A stretch of 64,000 nt of DNA from Monomorium pharaonis (taxonomy: Eukaryota; Arthropoda; Insecta; Hymenoptera; Formicidae). Location of the stretch: assembly GCF_013373865.1 (NCBI RefSeq), contig NC_050477.1, positions 1,942,763-2,006,762 of the forward strand, given 5' to 3'. The notes beneath the pieces were generated by a model. The model saw nothing but the letters and a program-made list of their open reading frames with translations, made no database searches and was not told where the DNA came from. This document shows, in pieces, positions 51,283 through 62,467 of the stretch. The translations under genes were made by a program, and so were the position numbers. Each line of letters begins with the position of its first letter. The first letter of the stretch is position 1.

Positions 51283-51628
51283 TAAAATGTCAGCATAATT
51301 CTCATGTCATTTTAAAAGTTATTTAATTTTTTGTTTACTCTTAATTGTAATACTTAATTGTATACTCTTAATTGTTATACTTAATTGTAAATTTGATTAA
51401 AAAGAATTACAAATTTAGTCAAATTTTGTACGCATATTAAGAAAAATCTAATAAATATTCGTGCAATAATTCATTTCAATTTACGTTTAAGTTATTTATC
51501 TAAAACTATAGCAAAATATGAGGTTTGAGAGATTATACATCTTATTCTTATCTTTATCACGCAGTCTTGCTACACATTCGTCAATCGTTAACAGTGTGTT
51601 TCTTTGATATTTCTTTCGACATAACCAC

Positions 51629-51677
51629 TCAAGTGAGCTCCGTGCAATCGTGCTACGATCGCACGGAGCTCACTTGA
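51629..51677. other. Near-perfect 49-nt hairpin
   Basis: TCAAGTGAGCTCCGTGC at the left is perfectly complementary to the right arm; after one mismatch the stem continues five more pairs to a 3-nt loop (GCT). No surrounding gene explains it. It could be a tiny fold-back insertion or a structured RNA/DNA site. Confidence 0.7.
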
Positions 51678-51801
51678 CGAGATTGTCGCACGTTCGTACA
51701 TCACTGTTCGATTAAACGTGACATTCGCATATAATTGAAATTCTACTTTAAACGACAATGCGTATCCATGTAGATATAATAATAAACGAGTAAGTACTTA
51801 C

Positions 51802-52135
51802 TGGGATGTGATACGCCGTCATTTTTCATCCGCCGACTGCTCCGCTGTTCCGGACACACACTCGCGCGAAAACGATCGCGTCAATTAACGTAACGCGGTA
51901 ATTACGGCACTCCCGACATTTCCGGCACTTCCGGCAGTCTCGACATTTCACGTGGTACTTTCAACTTTCGTTGCACACGCACGCGAAACGAGGAAAAAAC
52001 GCACGAGACGCATACGCGATACGCGATCACTCCGTGCACGGTCTTCTCGATACGTCGACTGAATGAAGTTGCTCGATCTTCTCGATACAAAGGACGCGCA
52101 GCCAATTTCACACCGCTACGCGACGACTACGATAC
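51802..52135 (-). CDS. Candidate 5' exon of an unidentified minus-strand gene (mostly 5' UTR)
   Basis: CpG-rich block bounded on the minus strand by a strong acceptor (TGTCTTCTTATTACAG ending at 52136) and a perfect donor GTAAGT from 51801. It contains a 14-codon upstream ORF (51902-51946, MSRLPEVPEMSGVP) and then ATG at 51829 starting MKNDGVSHP and leaving in phase 1. The downstream exon was not found: it would lie inside or beyond the SLC26A11-like gene on the opposite strand. The acceptor implies a further exon to the right, giving a head-to-head layout with RICTOR. Product unknown. Confidence 0.35.
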
Positions 52136-52515
52136 CTGTAATAAGAAGACATGTCTATTAATGACTATTACGTATATTTGATTCATAACTCATTGATTCA
52201 TAACTGTATCAGAGAAGCAAAGAAGAGCGAGAGAGACAGAAATAGAAGGAAAAAATGCGAAAATAATATATATCCTACAAGAAAAAAGTTGCGAACTCTC
52301 TCTTTCATTCTTTCTCTATCGCGCGCGCGCATTTTGTCGGTCGGCTTGGAACACGGAGTACTTGACGGTCCCGTTTTGTCTATTTTTACCTGCCTTTTGG
52401 TACACACAGGTCATTCATGTTTCCCACCTCATTCTGCCAATTCTGCGAATGATGCACGCAGACAAAAAATCTGAGAACGAGTAAAACGATCGCAGCCAGC
52501 TGGTCGACTTCATTT

Positions 52516-52620
52516 TGAAAGCGCCTCTATGTTCAGAAAATGCGAATTACACGGCCAATATCTACAGGTAATGTAATTCTGTAGGTAATGTTCGCGATTG
52601 TGGTTCTCTTCCATGCTATC
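52516..52620 (+). repeat. AGCGCCTCTATG repeat family, copy A
   Basis: Starts AGCGCCTCTATG, then ATTCTGTAGGTAATG about 50 bp on and TTCTCTTCCATGCTAT at the end. It aligns with diverged copies at 52970-53060 (inverted) and 63178-63290. Confidence 0.6.
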
Positions 52621-52969
52621 AAGAACAAAAAAAGATGCCGTAAATTTCAAGATTATATCTATAAGGATTATTTATATTATAGAATTTTTGATGCACGGCA
52701 ATCTTTTTCATGTATAATAAGCCAATGCAAACAACGTAAATATTATAAAAATAAAATAAAATAAAAATATACTAAAAATTTAAAAAATGGAACATAACCT
52801 CAATCACTATTTCTAATAAAATTTGAATCTTCTAAGACTCATTATTTTTTATTTATTTTACGATATTTTACACACACAATGTTCAACCTGAACCTGAACA
52901 GGAAATGAATATACGTTATAGACGGACGAGAAGCGTCTGACAAGACAAACTAAATCGCCTTCATCCATC

Positions 52970-53060
52970 ATTTCAATCTTACAAAATCATACGCATTATC
53001 TACGGAATTCCTAGACACTAGCTTCGTGGTTCAACGTCCACATTTTATGGGCATAGAGGC
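52970..53060 (-). repeat. AGCGCCTCTATG repeat family, copy B (inverted)
   Basis: On the minus strand it reads AGCGCCTCTATG, then AAAATGTG, then ATTCCGTAGATAATGCGTAT. It is closest to copy C. It sits just upstream of the CpG-rich RICTOR promoter region. Confidence 0.6.
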
Positions 53061-53069
53061 GCTCGAAAA

Positions 53070-53812
53070 TAAAGCCGCATGCGGTTGGCTGGTATCCTGC
53101 AGGTTTTCCTCTCCTCTCGTCGGGCTCCGGCGCACCACGGCGCCGAGCGAGTGAGCGCTTCGCGGCGGTGCGGCGCGGCGCCTTCGTCAGCCGGGCATGC
53201 GGAGGAGCGCGAAAGCGGAGCGGCGAAAGCGCGCGCGGCGCCGCGAGTGATTTCGCCCCCGTTTCCGCCACCGTCGTGCCTGCCCGTCGTGGTCTCTCTC
53301 ACTCCCTCTTCGTCGTCTTCGCCCTCGCCTTTACGTTCCTTCCTCTCGGTGTGAGAGTCTCGTCCGCGCGCCGCGGACGTCGGTTTTACGGCAGCAAGTG
53401 GAGCGCGGAGTCGATCGTGACGCTCTCGCCGATTTCGACTTTCGACGCGCGCGCTCGACGCTACGGGGAGATCCAGCGCGCCGGACATTCCGTCGATAAG
53501 TGCTCTCGTGTGCGCACGCACGCACACCGAACGTGCGTTCGAAATCACGCACGCACGCACGCACTCGTAGTGCTTCGTGCTTCGTGATCGTTCGTTTTAT
53601 CGTCCGTTCGTTCGCTCGTTCGCTCGCTTGATCGGCGCTCTCGCCCGAGAATGACATATCGCGACGCGCGGGTGACGCGCGACGACCACGCACGTAGCTC
53701 TTGGAGGAGCGTCGTCGTCGAGCAGCGCGACCGTGACGGTTGAGCGAGGGGAAGTGAGAATCTCTCGGAACGGATCGTCCATCTAGGCGACCACCCGGAC
53801 GACAATCGGACA
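53070..53812 (+). promoter_or_regulatory. CpG-rich promoter/5' UTR region of RICTOR
   Basis: About 740 bp of very CpG-rich DNA ends at the RICTOR ATG. Many long open frames on both strands (for example 53045-53560 minus) are a by-product of the base composition. The transcription start was not located; no clear TATA box is seen. Confidence 0.6.
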
Positions 53813-56800
53813 ATGGCAATCTCGAGCTGGATGATCTGGGGTAGGAGCCTACGCACCGGCCGAACCCGTCGAAGTGCGTGGCCACGTAAAGTTGCAATTT
53901 TAATCTCGATCGCGCGACGAAGCGCCCGGCGGTTCACGTGTCTCCCCTCGTCTCTTTATTTTTCTGATTGCAGGCCGCCAAGACGAGGACAACTGCGTGC
54001 AGCTCGATCTGTCAAGAGGTTAGTAACGTAACCTGCCTGCCTGCCTGCCTGCCTGTCCGTCCTCGCGGTCGTGCGGATTCGCGTTCCCTCCTCCCTCTAC
54101 TCTCGGCGTCCTCGTCGACGACGATCGCTCGCGCTCCCCTGTGTTTATTTACCTTTCGCCTGGCGAGCACAATGTTGCGCAACATCGTTGCGTCTCGGGC
54201 CGCCGTGATCGGCGACCGGTTATTCGCCGCGTGTTTTTCACGGCAGAAAATACTTTTTCTAATCGAATGATATAGATCTCTTACTCTTTGAAAGTTTGTT
54301 AAAATGTATTTGTATATCTGCATTGATTTAGAAATGGAAAAAGAGAGAGAGATCTGTCTAGTCTATGTCCTTTTTGGCCCAAAAACATGCAAGGCACGAT
54401 TATTATTTCTTATTTATTGCAAACTGTTCACGAGTTACAAGTAGAATTGATTGATATGTATTTTGTAGGATTAAAGGAGAATGTCAAGGAGGTCTTAACT
54501 AATCTTTGCCAGCGGCACAATGTTCCAATCGTAAAGAAGCTAGCTTATCTCAATGCTATTGTTAAGTTGATTAGCGAAACCGAGTCCCAAGATTATGGCT
54601 ACTCTGCGGAAGATCTGTTCTGTTGGTGAGAATCCATCCACAGCTAGATTACAAACCTTTGCTCGATTACAAAACCTCTTGGAGAAAAAACCAATTGTCA
54701 GTCATCACTTATCACAAAATATATTTTTTCCCTATAGTTTACGCGTGGGTTTGATCCATGAAGCGACGCAGGTGCGCGCCTCCGCGTTACGGGCGGTGCG
54801 TTACATGCTCAAAAAGGAGCAAGATGTCGTGGCGATCAACAGGCTGCAGTACCCGTACTTTCTGGCGCGCAGCATGGACGTCAATCTGCGCAACGAGATG
54901 GAGAGGATACAGGCTCTTCGACTCGTCAGGAGGATTCTGGTGTTAGCTCCCAAGCATTTCAGTTCCGTGCTGGCGAGATCCCTGGTCAGTTTGACGAACG
55001 GTGGCATCGAGGAGAGGGATCGTGCATTTAAAGCGTTTCTCGCGGTCCTTTGCGAGCTGGGGGTCCTGAACTCGAATCTGCTGATAAGCTGCGGCGGCGT
55101 CGGCGCGCTCGCCAGGGCTGCAATGACCGGCCAAAGCGCCGCCGCTGTGGAGCCTGTTGTCGGGGTGTTGCTGCGACTGCTGAACAATCCGGAGACGCGC
55201 GGGAGCGTCTCTCTTCTGTGCTTTGCCGCGCCCTACTGCGAGCTCCACTCCTTGAGCATGGAGAGAACTAAGGAGGAGCGCGAGCAGAGATTCGCCGCGA
55301 GTAAACTCGCTCTGCTGAGCATCCTGCGCTCCTATCCGGGTATCCTTCATTTTTGCCGACCGGATAATAATTCGGGTCTTAAGGCTATCGCAGATATTTT
55401 ATACGTGGACCAATTGGAAGTGCGCGGTGCCGTTTTGGAATTGCTCTACGAGCTCCTGGACTTGCCACTGCCTACATGGACCGATGAACCGGACGTCGCG
55501 CTGGCCGCAGTGGATCCTAGTAGATCACGGGATTCATGGAAATTGTCGGAGGGCTTCGTCGCCGCCGAGGGAAAATCCATACTGCCGTCCCTGTCGTCGC
55601 ACTGTCCCAACATCACGGAGATACACTCGGCGCTGTTGGTCTATGTTCTTCTAGAGTGCGGCCTGCATCGAGCCCTCGCGGAAACGATCGTCACCAGCGA
55701 CACGTTCATCTCGGTGCGCGCGGCGGTGCTTCTGGGCGCGTTGCTGCACCTCGCGCACTCTCTCCTGCCATCTGAGCTCTGCGACCTTACACCGCCACTG
55801 CCTAATCTACTGGAACACGCGAGTGCCGGCAAGCATCAGGCACTAGCGGCGGTCACTATTCTCGAGCGAATGCATACCATGATGCGACGTAGACCGACTC
55901 CGGCAAGCCTCTTCCTCGATCGTATTCTTCAAGCGGGCACCTGGTTACGCCCGATTCTGCCGCGACGTCAGCGGCCGTCGGGTAGACACTGGCTGCGAAT
56001 CGGCAGGGAGTCACCGATCACGCCGCTGCTGAAAGACGCGCAGGTGCTCAGCTCGAAGGACGCTCTAGCCTGGAATTGGCCAGTGGTGCGGGCGATTCTG
56101 CGATCGCGCGAGGATGCAACGCGAATTCTGCACGACTCCGATCACCGGCTGTTCATGAAGCGACTCGTGCGTTACTTCAAGCCATCATGGAACTGCTACA
56201 GCAGAGTCGAGTTGGGCACGAGCGCGACACTGGCGCGAGAGGCGACTCTCGCCGGCTGCGATCTGTTGAATTGTTTGTTAGAGTTGCACGAGCCAGAAAG
56301 CGCGCGACTACTCAACGAACTGATTGGAGATATCGCCGAGCAGATCGGGAACATCCGTACTGCGGAATCCGCGCACGATTGTCTGTTCTCGCCGCGCCAC
56401 ATGTCTACCACGTGTTGTCAAAAATACTTCCTATTTCTCGGTCAGCTGAGTCACTCAGCTAAGGGTACCGTGGTTCTTAAGAGCTTCAATCTGCTGGAGA
56501 AACTGCAGGATCTCGCGCTGGCTACCAATCACGACTGTTACGTCAAACTGATCATCTCCAGCTTGGATTATTCCCGGGACGGGCCCAACAGAAAGGTATT
56601 AAGCAAGATCATTTCCGAGGCAACGTTGTGGAGCACGCGTCTCTATGCCACGCAATTCCTACGATTGATTTTACGCGCCAGAATGACGGACGCCGTGCGC
56701 TGGGCAATGGTATTGCTGGTCGATCGATTGTCGGACAGTCACACGGCCGTGGCGCTGGCCGCTTTGGAGGCATTACACGAGACCTGCGACGAAATCGAGT

Positions 56801-59800
56801 ATCTAGAGACGTTGCTGCAGCAGGGAGGACAGTCACGCGACTGGGACAAGTGGCTTCAGCACCTAGGCGACAAGGGTTATCTGTTGAAGATCCGACTGTA
56901 CTCCCTTCAACAGGGTTTCGCGAGTCTCACCGCGCCCTCCGAGGAATTGGAGAAGTGGATCGGCCCCGGTGGTTTCGCCGAGCGATATGTAGGTCTGATA
57001 GAAGAAGAGATACACGACGCGTTGACGTGTCGTCAGCGCGACGAGACTGGAAGCTACCAGAGGAGGCCCTCAAGCGACGCGGTGATAATGCCGCGAGACA
57101 TCTACGTGCTGCCACATCTAATCGGTCAACTGGCGCAACATGACCTCGGGATGCAATTGTTATTACGACGTAACGTGATCCAACGTTTCGCCCGAGTATT
57201 GCAACGCTTCAAGCTAGAATTTGGTGGTCGCGACTCGGAGTCTAACTCGCGGTGTACCAGAACGAATCGTCTCGCCGCCATAGCAGCGGCAACGGCTGCC
57301 TCCGCTATTGCCGACGACGGCTGCGTTATGTCGGAGGAGTCCGGCACGGACGAGGCTGTCGAGCAGTGCAGTGGTCGCCTCGAGACCATCCCCGATTACG
57401 AAACAGTGGAGAATGAGACGACTCGTGAGACGGCGAATCAACCGCGGACGGACTCGCTGATGGAGATTCGTCGTAAGACCAGCATGGACGATTCTAGGCA
57501 CACAACTCCGGAACGAAGCTGGCGACTGGAGACCGAGTCATCGCGTGATGATCACTTTGTCGGCCCGAACGGTGGAATTCTGAAGGTCAAATCAGCTCTC
57601 TGGGCCCTCGGCCACGCGGGCACATCTGTCGCGGGCGTCGAACATCTGAGTCACCTGGGTATCATTGAGATGATTACGTCTATGGCAGAAACGTGTCCGT
57701 ATTACTCGGTACGCGCAACCGCGATGTACGCTCTCAGCCTGATCGGCACCACGCGGGCCGGAGCCGACACGTTGGTTACTTTTAACTGGCCATGCGTCAG
57801 GCATCGACGCGGTGACAACTGGCCCGTGGTACCGCCCTCGACCAGATACCCCATGCCAAGCCCGATCCCGGTACAGCGGCATCACCGTAGCCTCAGCGAC
57901 GGTAAACCGGAACTGATCGAGCCGATCGTACGTCGCACCAGAAATCGATCCGAAAGCGCGGCTACAGATCTCGAGGCGCGGCGATACTTTCTTTTGTAAG
58001 TAAAGCGATTAAAAATGAAAATACATATCGAGAGAAGATTAAAATAATTGTGATTCAAAATGAATTTCCTAAATAGAAGCTTAATTATTAAAATATCATA
58101 GCTTAAGAATTCTTTAACTTTATTTTACAATTTAAATTTAAAAAGGAGATCGATTTGAATCTATTTTGATCTATGTATCATTCTGCATTTGAATTATTTA
58201 GTGGTTTATTAATATTAATTTTTTTCGTTTGTCAGAGAAAGGGGCGAAACTCCAAGTCCTGTTTCAAGTATTCAAAGACTAAGCCAACAAGATGCTGAAG
58301 GATACGCGCGACTACGTAGTTTACAACGCCATCGCAGACCGAGTTATTCTCAAAGTAGTTTAGAAGTACGTGAAAAATTATATATATACTTTTAGAACAC
58401 CTCAACGATGTCTTTACATCATGATGGGTATCAACTAATTTTTTTTCTTTGCAGATGTATAGCTTAGACGGTCGTCTCTCGCTGCAGAGTCTATCGGAAT
58501 ACGATTCATCCCGCAGTTGGATTGCAGAAAATGCGGTTCTCACACCGACGCCGCCTCCTCCGGAAGACGACAATGAGAACACATTTTATATGGGTGTTTG
58601 TCTGCCGAGGAGGCTGCTTACGATCTTTCCCGAGCCTCCTCCACCATCTCAGCCCACTATTCTCGAAGATAGCATTAGGTCCGAGTTAGAAACCACGGAG
58701 ATCGATGAGGAATCTAGCTCGGAGTGTGACGCCGATACCGAACATTGTCGCACGTGTCTCATTTGCTATCACGGCAAGAGTGGGAAGGACGCTGGTACGG
58801 AGCAAGATATGAAATTGCGAAGGTATCGAAAACATGATCTTTTAATAGACATACATTTTAAAAAAGCTAAATAAAATGCAGTAAAATATAAAATTATTTA
58901 TTGACCTTTTGAGATTTGAAATTGTAGTTTTTAAAAAAATTTAAGCTGGAATAAAATTTTTTTTTGTGAATGATTTTTAAAGGTGAATGACAGTTTTACA
59001 AGATATGTCTAATTTTTTATCGTGTTTGTACAGAGAAATACTTAGACATACTCAACGGCTTGCAAACCCAGTGTGGTACCGTCATAGTCGTCAATCGTTA
59101 CTAAGACTGAGGCAGCGGTATCCCGAGAAGTTTCAGGTATTGTCATATGTTTTGTTTCAGCGACGGTCTCAGCGTGAGAAAGTGTCCTTTACATATGTTC
59201 GTTTTTTTTCGCAGGATACCTGTTTGTTTTCGGACGTAGCCGCCCGACTTGGCAGCGGTACGTACAGAATGCCGGCGCGACGATTTCTGCAAGAACTGTT
59301 TTTGGATTCTCCATTCGATGCGGTAAGTTTTTTTGTGCGCCAACTCTCTCGCGTAATCGCATGACTCTCTCTCGTGATTGTCACGTCAGCGTTATTTTAT
59401 AGTCGGCGCAACACGTAATAGGTCGAAGAAACCGTTAAAAATAAAAGCTCATTGAAGTACAGTTATGCAAAGAACTTGTTTTTAAATTTGTCGTCAATGT
59501 GATTGTGATATTTATGAGCTATAATAATAACTATAGTGAAACTGTTTATTATCGGCTCTTCTTTTCGCTTTCTAAATTTATTATTTACATAAACATTATT
59601 ACTAAAAAAAAATTGAATTATGCCTTTCGTATAGCATAAGTAGCACAAGAGCTCGCCCTCTTTTCTTTATTATAAAACAATTTGCGACTTTGCAGCTCTA
59701 CGTCGAACCAATCAACATCCTAAAGATACCGATCGGCACGGAGGAGAATCCCCTGCAATCATCTGTTCCTAGCTCCGAGGCTAGCCCTCGGCAGCAGTCT

Positions 59801-60121
59801 GTAAGTCCTGCGGAGGGCAAGATTAACGGAAGACTTACTCTGACTGAGATACAAACAGCGCAATTGGCGTCAGTCGCCGAGGAGGGCTCCTCGGCCGGTG
59901 GTAGTGGCGGCGACGGCGGCAGCGAATCGTGCAACGCGGGGCATCAACGGGGTAAAAAGAAGTCCCTGCCGGAGGTCGTGCGTCCATCGCAGGAGCGACG
60001 CACTGACGAGAAGATCATAGCCGAGATTCTGAAACCGGAAGAGCGAATACGTTTGTCAAAGAATTCCGATAGATCGTTAAAAGTATCAGGTACAAACACT
60101 GCCATCAGCCTTGATTCGTAG
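53813..60121 (+). CDS. RICTOR: RICTOR, rapamycin-insensitive companion of TOR (9 coding exons, 1551 aa)
   Basis: Exons 53813-53873, 53974-54018, 54469-54625, 54738-57995, 58236-58365, 58455-58822, 59034-59136, 59215-59322, 59696-60121; all GT-AG, one frame, 1552 codons with stop. RICTOR is the scaffold subunit of TOR complex 2, which phosphorylates AKT/SGK/PKC kinases. Evidence: N terminus GRSL...QLDLSR; the helical-repeat N domain with NEMERIQALRLVRR, SWKLSEGFVAAEGKSILP and ISVRAAVLLGALLHLA; RICTOR_M near residue 550 (KRLVRYFKPS); SLDYSRDG at about 697; domain V at 1036-1110 (KSALWALG; NWPCVRH; NWPVVP); and C-terminal RFLQELFLDSPF. An acidic, Ser/Thr-rich insert (about 917-1033) splits the region before domain V. 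An alternative in-phase donor for exon 1 exists at 53841. Human RICTOR is 1708 aa. Poly(A) signal at 60220. Confidence 0.95.
54032..54055. repeat. (CCTG)n tetranucleotide repeat in RICTOR intron 2
   Basis: Six CCTG units shortly after the exon 2 donor. Confidence 0.9.
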
Positions 60122-60219
60122 CTTTCGAATTCTCGATTACGACTGCGCGCGCGTCACGTTATGTGTATATATTTTGTATTAAAATGATATATATATATAA
60201 TGATATAAAAATATATAAG

Positions 60220-60225
60220 AATAAA
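60220..60225 (+). terminator. Poly(A) signal of RICTOR
   Basis: AATAAA 99 bp after the RICTOR stop codon. Confidence 0.6.
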
Positions 60226-60541
60226 AATTACACGCGACATATATTTAAAATGCGTATTCACATTACACATACATGTATTACACATACATTCACATACACA
60301 CTGCCGGCGATCAGACGTATCTTTACGCATATTTCAATGTTTCCTATTGTGCGCCTCGCGTCTATCTCTACACATAATTATTCGTTAACCCCAGGATTCA
60401 TTAACACACGTTTTCGAGTATACTAGAGTTTCGTAAAGACATTCGAATACTTCTGCCATATAAGACTGGTGAAACTGCAGACTTCTGAATGAATCATTTT
60501 GCCAAAACGATGTCAGACATTGTAGAGTACGGATCACAAAA

Positions 60542-61142
60542 TCAAAATTCAAGTCTGCTTGCTAAAAGACAAACGAGAAAAATAATATTCGAGTAATAGT
60601 GACTCGGAAACTTTTGCCTCGCAGGCTTACGTGTGTAGTCCGCGGGTTGACGACCGATTAATTCGTATTTTATATCTATATTGTACGTTCTCCCTCCAAT
60701 TGTAATCGTCGCCTTACTTTTTAACACGTCGCGGTCGACTCTTTTTTTTTTTTCTTTACGAAAACGCGACGTATGAGACCGTGTAACAATGTTGTTAGTT
60801 TTATACTTAATATTACAATTTCATTTCTATTTATACGCATTAATTTATGTATCATGTATACGAGATGAAAAGAAAAAGAAATGGGGAAAAAAAAGGAGCA
60901 GAATGTGTGAAATATCAAACAAACGTCTACGTCTAAATGTCTCGCATGTACAGGGAACTTTTCCTCTCCCTCTTCCCTCCAATTAATTACGTTCCTGATA
61001 ATACCCTCGACATCGCCGTTGCTCATCGAGGCATCGTGCTATCGACGCTATTTACCTGAAAGAATCCGCCGCCAGTCGGCGCAGCGATCTTCACCACGAA
61101 TCCCCCTTCGCTCCGGATGTCGTCGATCGTACGCGTCATCGC
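60542..61142 (-). CDS. Candidate two-exon minus-strand gene, head-to-head with EMC4
   Basis: ATG whose last base is at 61142 (rising strand complement) opens a protein-like stretch MTRTIDDIRSEGGFVVKIAA, then APTGGGFFQ, ending at CAG followed by GTAAAT, a usable donor near 61053. On the same strand, after a strong pyrimidine tract, an AG near 60810 leads in phase 0 into an open frame of about 85 codons ending TGA at 60542, with a segment ATITIGGRTYNIDIKYELIG. The start would be only about 90 bp from the EMC4 ATG, suggesting a shared promoter, and the 3' end would converge with RICTOR. The exact acceptor is uncertain, no family is recognised, and no poly(A) signal was seen. Confidence 0.25.
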
Positions 61143-61232
61143 GCGTCGTCTGCGTCGTCCATAATAATTATCTGTCTGTCGAGAAGACAAGAACCACTCG
61201 GAGTAGTTGACCAGCGCGTGATAATCATTCCG

Positions 61233-62123
61233 ATGACGATAACGGCGACGAGTTCGAAGCAAGGCCCTAAGCGGTCCAAGTGGGCCCTGGACTTTGCTCA
61301 CAGGTGCGTAACCTAATCTCCGCCCGAGCCGTTCCGCAGTACACACGTGTTGATTTGAACACGACAGTCCGCACGACGCACCGAAGTTAGCTGGACAAGT
61401 CGCGACTCGTACAAATTAAATAATAAAATTAAATACTAAACGCGTCTTCTCAGTTGTAATTCCCTCGCGATCGAACTCGCAAGTGTCTCGCTTACGTTGA
61501 GGCGTTGCTGGAGGTGCGCCTTCCTCGGCGCGATTATTTGCTTGTAAACGCAATTTCCTTCTTCGCAGAACGAAACAGGACAAAAATGTAGAAATACCGT
61601 CTCCGCCGGGGTACACACCTACCGGTTCCCTCTTTCACAACGTGGAGTACATGAGGGAGTCCGACTCAAATCACCTAATAATAAAGAAGTCCTGGGACCT
61701 GGCGCTCGGACCTCTCAAGCAAGTGCCCATGAACCTGTTCATCTTGTATATGGCAGGCAGTTCTGTCTCGATATTTCCCATCATGATGGTTGGAATGCTC
61801 ATCATCAAGCCGGTTAAGGCGCTGTTCACCCTCCAGCAAAGTGAGTTGATCTGTTAAGAATTGTGTGTGTCTTGACAACCGTTCCATATAATCATAATGC
61901 TCTTCCTCCTCTGTTGCGTTTCCCAGCGTTCAAAGTGATCGAGGGTACACATGCGTGTGGGCAGAAGTTCGTGTATTTCCTAGGACAGTTAGTGAATATC
62001 GCGTTAGCGCTGTATAAGTGCCAGTCGATGGGCCTACTGCCGACGCACGCGTCCGACTGGCTGGCGTTCGTCGAGCCCCAGATGAGGGTGGAATACTCCG
62101 GCGGAGGTTTCATGTACATTTGA
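61233..62123 (+). CDS. EMC4: EMC4, ER membrane protein complex subunit 4 (3 coding exons, 179 aa)
   Basis: Exons 61233-61303, 61569-61840, 61927-62123, GT-AG introns, one frame of 180 codons with TGA. EMC4 is a subunit of the ER membrane protein complex, which inserts tail-anchored and some multi-pass proteins into the ER membrane. Diagnostic residues: WDLALGPLKQVPMNLFILYM at about 62-82, followed by the first hydrophobic segment through about 105, a second at about 129-148, and the highly conserved YKCQSMGLLPTHASDWLAF near the C terminus, ending SGGGFMYI. Human EMC4 is 183 aa, so this is complete. The ATG is the first in frame, with few bases of preceding sequence shared with a possible divergent gene. 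Poly(A) signal at 62267. Confidence 0.95.
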
Positions 62124-62255
62124 TGCGAAGGGGTTGGCGGCTGGTGGTCGGTACTGTAAGTATTCGGCATCGTGCGCGGCCACCTGGACCGTGAATTACA
62201 TAGCTAAATTATTGTAACTACACCATGGACATGCGTGTCATGCATTTAAATATTG

Positions 62256-62272
62256 TTTATTATTAAAATAAA
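62256..62272. terminator. Back-to-back poly(A) signals for EMC4 (+) and STMP1 (-)
   Basis: TTTATT at 62256-62261 is AATAAA on the minus strand and AATAAA at 62267-62272 is on the plus strand. The two convergent genes therefore end within 20 bp and their 3' UTRs probably overlap. Confidence 0.65.
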
Positions 62273-62467
62273 AGTATGGAAAAATAAGTGTGGCTTGTCT
62301 TTGTACATCGCATCGAATACAGGTATATATACATATATAAAGGCATATCGTCGGCTTCCTCGAAATATACAGCTAAATGTTACGACGCATTTCGGCAATA
62401 CAGTGTGTACATTTCCATCTTCTAGCGCTGGAAGCGATGTAGAAGAGATGCGCAAGTCGCGACGATG

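Noticed and set aside
53045..53937. Long open frames on both strands upstream of RICTOR
   Set aside because: Arginine/serine/alanine-rich frames in several phases are expected from CpG-rich promoter DNA; none resembles a protein family.
54595..54737. Frame from 54595 as the RICTOR start
   Set aside because: It opens in intron 3 in a frame different from exon 3. The GTGAGA donor at 54626 and acceptor at 54737 restore the conserved RICTOR N terminus.
54801..57885. Many antisense and shifted frames across the large RICTOR exon
   Set aside because: Shadows of a GC-rich coding exon; no splice or start context of their own.
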